Assembly: GCA_946885765.1 (NCBI GenBank)
Contig: CAMPHD010000004.1
Coordinates: 1-26,194 of the forward strand
Reading direction: 5' to 3'
Length of the DNA stretch: 26,194 bases
Source: an uncultured Thalassospira sp.
GTDB lineage: Bacteria > Pseudomonadota > Alphaproteobacteria > Rhodospirillales_A > Thalassospiraceae
The translations under genes were made by a program, and so were the position numbers. Shown here piece by piece: positions 23,237 through 26,194 of the stretch. Positions within the stretch are counted from its first letter, which is position 1, and every line of letters begins with the position of its first letter. The notes under the pieces are model-generated. The model was not told the DNA's origin and did not search any database. It worked only from the letters and a program-made list of their open reading frames with translations.

Positions 23237-24652
23237 ATGCATCAGATCGATAAAATTTATATCAATGGCGAATTCGTCACGCCGAGGGGGTCGGCGCTTT
23301 TTGATCTTTATAATCCTGCCACGGGGATGGTGAACGGGCAGGTGCGCCTTGCCAATCGTGACGATGCCCAGAAAGCGATTGCGGCTGCAAAAGCAGCTTT
23401 TCCGGCCTTTTCGCAAAATACGAAAGAAACCCGTCTGGCATTGCTGCAGCGCCTTTATGACGCGGTTGTCGCGCGTGCCGATGATATTTCGGCTGCCGTG
23501 GTCGAGGAGTATGGCGGCCCGGTTTCCATGATGTCGCAATGGACGAAAATGGCAGCACAGAACTTTCTGGATATGGCAGAGACACTGGGAAGTTACGATT
23601 TCACGCAGAAAATTCGGGCAAGCGACGTTGTGATGACCCCGATAGGGGTTGTGGGGGTTATCATCCCCTGGAACAGCAATGTCGGTTTTATCACCAGCAG
23701 GCTTGCGACCGCGATCGCGGCGGGTTGCTGCACCGTTATCAAACCCAGTGAAATGAGCGCATTGCAAACCCATATCCTTTGCGAAAGCCTGCACCTGGCA
23801 GGCCTGCCCAAAGGGGTTCTTAATGTTGTGACCGGTACCGGGATTGAAGTCGGGGCGGAGATCGCCCGGAACCCGGATGTGGCAAAAATATCCTTCACCG
23901 GTTCAACGGCGGTAGGGAAAGATATCCTTCGTGCCAGTGCCGATACCATGAAACGGGTGACGCTTGAGCTTGGGGGTAAGTCCCCAAAGATCATCCTTGA
24001 CGATGCCGACCTTGATGCTGCGGTTCCTCTTGTTCTTGCTGCGGGTTTCTTGAATAGTGGACAGGCCTGTATTGCCGGTACCAGGGTGCTGGTTGCGCGT
24101 GAAAAGCATGATGAACTTGCGCAAAAACTGATTGCTGCGATGAATGACATTGTGGTCGCCGAGCCCACGGATCCGGCATCACGTATTGGCCCGATGGTCA
24201 GTCGCAAACAATATGAACGCGTACAGGGCTATATTATCAAAGGCATCGAAGAAGGTGCGGACCTTTTGGCGGGCGGGCCAGGACACCCCGAAGGGCTTGG
24301 CGGTTGTTTCGTTAGACCGACCCTGTTTGGCGATGTCGATAATGCCATGACGATTGCGCGTGACGAAATCTTTGGCCCGGTTCTTTGTCTGATCCCCTAT
24401 GAAGATGAAGAGCAGGCGATAACGATTGCCAATGATACGGATTATGGTCTTGCGGCCTATGTGATGTCGTCCGATCCCGCGCGGGCGGGACGTGTCGCAG
24501 AACGCATTGATGCCGGGCGCGTCTGCATAAATGGCTTCCAGCACGAACCACAGGCACCGTTTGGCGGTTTCAAGCAATCAGGAATCGGTCGTCAATATGG
24601 GGTTCATGGGCTGGAAAGTCATCTTGAACCGAAGGTCATTATGGGGCGGTAA
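23237..24652 (+). CDS. NAD(P)-dependent aldehyde dehydrogenase
   Basis: This 471-aa cytoplasmic enzyme oxidises an aldehyde to the carboxylic acid. All family residues are present: Asn146 in PWNSN, the cofactor segment GFTGST-type (SFTGSTAVGK), Glu244 in TLELGGKSP, and catalytic Cys278 in NSGQACIAGTR, with correct Glu-Cys spacing (34). The later EIFGPVLCLIPY and NDTDYGLAAYVMS blocks are normal. AAAGGAG eight nt before the ATG supports the start. It diverges from a LysR-type regulator, suggesting induction by the aldehyde or a related compound. The aldehyde is unknown. The group resembles the broad-specificity dehydrogenases often associated with aromatic or aliphatic aldehydes. Confidence 0.94.
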   Translation: MHQIDKIYINGEFVTPRGSALFDLYNPATGMVNGQVRLANRDDAQKAIAAAKAAFPAFSQNTKETRLALLQRLYDAVVARADDISAAVVEEYGGPVSMMSQWTKMAAQNFLDMAETLGSYDFTQKIRASDVVMTPIGVVGVIIPWNSNVGFITSRLATAIAAGCCTVIKPSEMSALQTHILCESLHLAGLPKGVLNVVTGTGIEVGAEIARNPDVAKISFTGSTAVGKDILRASADTMKRVTLELGGKSPKIILDDADLDAAVPLVLAAGFLNSGQACIAGTRVLVAREKHDELAQKLIAAMNDIVVAEPTDPASRIGPMVSRKQYERVQGYIIKGIEEGADLLAGGPGHPEGLGGCFVRPTLFGDVDNAMTIARDEIFGPVLCLIPYEDEEQAITIANDTDYGLAAYVMSSDPARAGRVAERIDAGRVCINGFQHEPQAPFGGFKQSGIGRQYGVHGLESHLEPKVIMGR

Positions 24653-24667
24653 TTTCAAACAAGGACA

Positions 24668-24710
24668 GACGAACCGTGCCGAAACGGCATGAGATTTCGG
24701 GCGGTTCGTC
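24668..24710. terminator. Possible bidirectional terminator between convergent genes
   Basis: GACGAACCG (24668-24676) pairs with CGGTTCGTC (24702-24710), with an inner hairpin TGCCG-AAA-CGGCA (24677-24689). No real T-run follows on the plus strand; on the minus strand the flank is TGTCCTTGTTTG. Position between two converging genes supports a termination role. Confidence 0.55.
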
Positions 24711-24749
24711 ATGCGCTGCAATGGTATGGGAAAATCCGGACTGAAGGCC

Positions 24750-25517
24750 CTATGAGGCCTGCGTCACGCTTGCCCGGACAAGGACGGTGCCATCACTGTC
24801 ACGTGTAATCGCGGCAAATCCGTCCTTCTGGCGCACCGTGACCCGTTCCTGAACCCGGCATTCGGTGCGGAACTGGATATCGATGCTTTCGGGATGGAAG
24901 TCCGGTTTTGCATCCGCACCGGTCGCGCCAAGGACCCACTGCATCAGGCGGACATTGTTGACATGCCCATACAGGTCAAGGTCGGATGGGCGGGCCTTTA
25001 TACTGTCGATTTCGGGTAACGGGTCGCTGGTAAAGGGTGGCCGAAAGGGCGGTTCGATCAGTTTGGGGCCGGGCGGGGCTGGCAGCCTTTCCTCGATCCA
25101 GTCGGGCCAGCTTGCCGCGCGCCGTTCAATCAGGTCAAACATCACCCAGAAACTTTGCGCGACGGCAATCACATTACCGTTGCCGTCGATCAAACGGAAA
25201 TCACGGGTTGCGATACGCCTTGCAACGCCCGAAGGCCATGTTTCGACAATGATGTCCTCACCATTGCCGGGATAGCGCCGCACATGAATGACCATGCGCG
25301 CCAATACCCATGCCATGCCCTGATCCACCGTATCGTCATAAGCCAGTTTCAGGATACGGGCGCCCCAGCCAGCCGCATCCTGCATGTAATCGGCAAGGGC
25401 GGGCAGCATCGCAAGGCCGTTATCCCCAATTTCCGAGTATCGCACGCGATAGGTGCCGCGCCATCCGCAATTGGCGGACAGGGCCGGTCTGGCGATTTCG
25501 TCCCAATCGATGATCAT
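24750..25517 (-). CDS. Acyl-ACP thioesterase-like protein with two hotdog domains
   Basis: This 255-aa cytoplasmic protein consists of two hotdog halves (about residues 15-130 and 160-250), the layout of the FatA/FatB-like family, which releases fatty acids from acyl-ACP. The C-terminal half has DLYGHVNN. By comparison with plant FatB, Asp181, His185 and Glu219 (in TECRV) match catalytic positions, but the FatB Asn position is Tyr183. An acyl-CoA substrate is therefore also possible. ATG 25517 is chosen because AGGA lies nine nt upstream; a TTG nine nt earlier would sit on that site. The ATG overlaps the stop of a short upstream ORF (ATGA). It is convergent with the aldehyde dehydrogenase gene and divergent from the TetR-family gene, which may control it. 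Confidence 0.85.
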   Translation of the reverse strand: MIIDWDEIARPALSANCGWRGTYRVRYSEIGDNGLAMLPALADYMQDAAGWGARILKLAYDDTVDQGMAWVLARMVIHVRRYPGNGEDIIVETWPSGVARRIATRDFRLIDGNGNVIAVAQSFWVMFDLIERRAASWPDWIEERLPAPPGPKLIEPPFRPPFTSDPLPEIDSIKARPSDLDLYGHVNNVRLMQWVLGATGADAKPDFHPESIDIQFRTECRVQERVTVRQKDGFAAITRDSDGTVLVRASVTQAS

Positions 25518-25624
25518 GTCGGCCAATCCTGTGTCATTCCATGACAGTTATAGAAACCCGGTTGGCTGCGTGCAAATCCGGATTGGAAATCTGCAATACG
25601 AACCGGGATGTCCCGAAGGTTCAT
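25514..25624 (-). CDS. Possible 36-residue leader ORF coupled to the thioesterase gene
   Basis: A short frame starts at ATG 25624 (or three codons earlier at 25633) and ends in a TGA that shares bases with the thioesterase start (ATGA). The peptide begins MNLRDIPVRIADF and ends MTQDWPT, with one cysteine. I recognise no family, and no ribosome-binding site is clear, so coding is uncertain. The overlap is what makes it notable. Confidence 0.25.
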   Translation of the reverse strand: MNLRDIPVRIADFQSGFARSQPGFYNCHGMTQDWPT

Positions 25625-25767
25625 CTTGCTCATTTCGGAAAAGCTGGTGATGATGGTTAAATTCAGGGTTGGGCTGCATCATGTGTATTTTGTGGCTCTT
25701 TGGGGGAACCATCAAAAAATGAATGATCATATGTGTCCGATTAAAATCAAGAATGTAGTTCCTTTGG

Positions 25768-25779
25768 TTTAAATTTAAA
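25768..25779. promoter_or_regulatory. A/T palindrome upstream of the TetR-family gene
   Basis: TTTAAATTTAAA is a perfect 12-bp palindrome 21 nt before the regulator start, in a markedly A+T-rich stretch (25680-25800). It may be a TetR-type operator or simply a core promoter region. A second short palindrome, ATGATCAT, lies at 25723-25730. Confidence 0.35.
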
Positions 25780-25800
25780 AGAACGGCGATGTTTTATTAA

Positions 25801-26194
25801 ATGGAAAAACGAAAATACAACAAGACGTTACGCGCAGAAAAAGAAGATGAAACGCGCCTGAAGATTGTCGACGCCGCGATGAATTTACATGGTGAAGTCG
25901 GGCCTGCACGCACAACCATCAGTGCGATTGCGGACCGCGCCGGGGTGCAGCGCCTGACGGTCTATCGGCATTTTTCAGAAGAAAATGAACTGCTTGATGC
26001 GTGCTCGTCACATTGGCTGAGCCTTAACCCGCCGCCCGATCCGGCATCATGGCGCGAGTCGGTGGCAGAGGGGGATTGGGGCCTCGCGATCCTTAGCATG
26101 CTTTATCACTATTATGGTGAAACGGCCTATATGTGGGATCATTGCTATCGCGATCGGGAAAGCGTTGCGGCGCTTCACGAACACATGACGGGCT
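25801..26194 (+). CDS. TetR/AcrR-family transcriptional regulator, 3' end beyond the window
   Basis: The frame is open from ATG 25801 to the right edge, giving 131 residues. The N-terminal DNA-binding domain is clear: RLKIVDAAMNLHGEVGPART, then the helix-turn-helix TISAIADRAGVQRLTVYRHF (about 40-60) and ENELLDACSSHW. The ligand-binding part begins with a Trp- and Tyr-rich stretch (YHYYGETAYMWDHCYRD). A basic start (MEKRKYNKTLRAEKED) precedes the domain. No good ribosome-binding site is visible. It diverges from the thioesterase gene, so local control of that gene is plausible. The effector is unknown. Confidence 0.9.
   Translation, partial: MEKRKYNKTLRAEKEDETRLKIVDAAMNLHGEVGPARTTISAIADRAGVQRLTVYRHFSEENELLDACSSHWLSLNPPPDPASWRESVAEGDWGLAILSMLYHYYGETAYMWDHCYRDRESVAALHEHMTG

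Noticed and set aside
1..26194. tRNA or rRNA genes, CRISPR arrays, insertion sequences, phage or defence genes
   Set aside because: I looked for them throughout and saw none; all long coding frames fit ordinary metabolic, transport or regulatory families.

Overview
The window looks like chromosomal DNA of a moderately GC-rich alphaproteobacterium. A marine or aquatic Rhodospirillales member of the Thalassospira type is my best guess. This rests on overall protein character, the fused MrpA-MrpB antiporter subunit and the Liv/acyl-CoA-ligase cluster; no 16S or other typing marker is present. I see no tRNA, rRNA, CRISPR array, insertion sequence or phage gene. Gene order is compact, and both edges cut through genes.

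Left part (1-5017): two minus-strand genes. One is a signalling protein with four CBS motifs, a PAS domain and the start of a GGDEF domain, cut by the left edge. The other is aconitase acnA, with its own terminator. About 800 nt without a convincing gene separates acnA from the divergent plus-strand operon. That gap carries several inverted repeats, a 12-nt direct repeat and candidate promoters.

Centre-left (5018-13394): a seven-gene plus-strand operon encodes a complete branched-chain-amino-acid-type (HAAT/Liv) ABC importer: two ATPases, two permeases and a periplasmic binding protein. Interleaved with it are two adenylate-forming enzymes, a 649-aa FadD-like acyl-CoA synthetase and a 411-aa PaaK-like protein whose P-loop is missing. 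The inferred logic is import of a carboxylic acid (aromatic, alicyclic or fatty acid) coupled to immediate CoA activation. This is the most interesting system in the window. The two ATPases have oppositely charged C-terminal tails, and the PaaK-like partner may not be a ligase. A terminator ends the operon. An MFS transporter of unknown substrate follows.

Centre-right (14988-20951): a complete six-gene Mrp/Pha-type Na+(K+)/H+ antiporter operon (AB fusion, C, D, E, F, G), tightly packed and ended by a strong hairpin terminator.

Right part (21024-26194): a RimJ/RimL-like acetyltransferase and RNase HII (rnhB) on the plus strand. Next comes a LysR-type regulator on the minus strand that overlaps the rnhB 3' end and diverges from an NAD(P)-dependent aldehyde dehydrogenase, with a T-N11-A box between them. 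An acyl-ACP-thioesterase-like double-hotdog protein follows on the minus strand, possibly preceded by a coupled 36-39-codon leader ORF. Diverging from it is a TetR-family regulator cut by the right edge.
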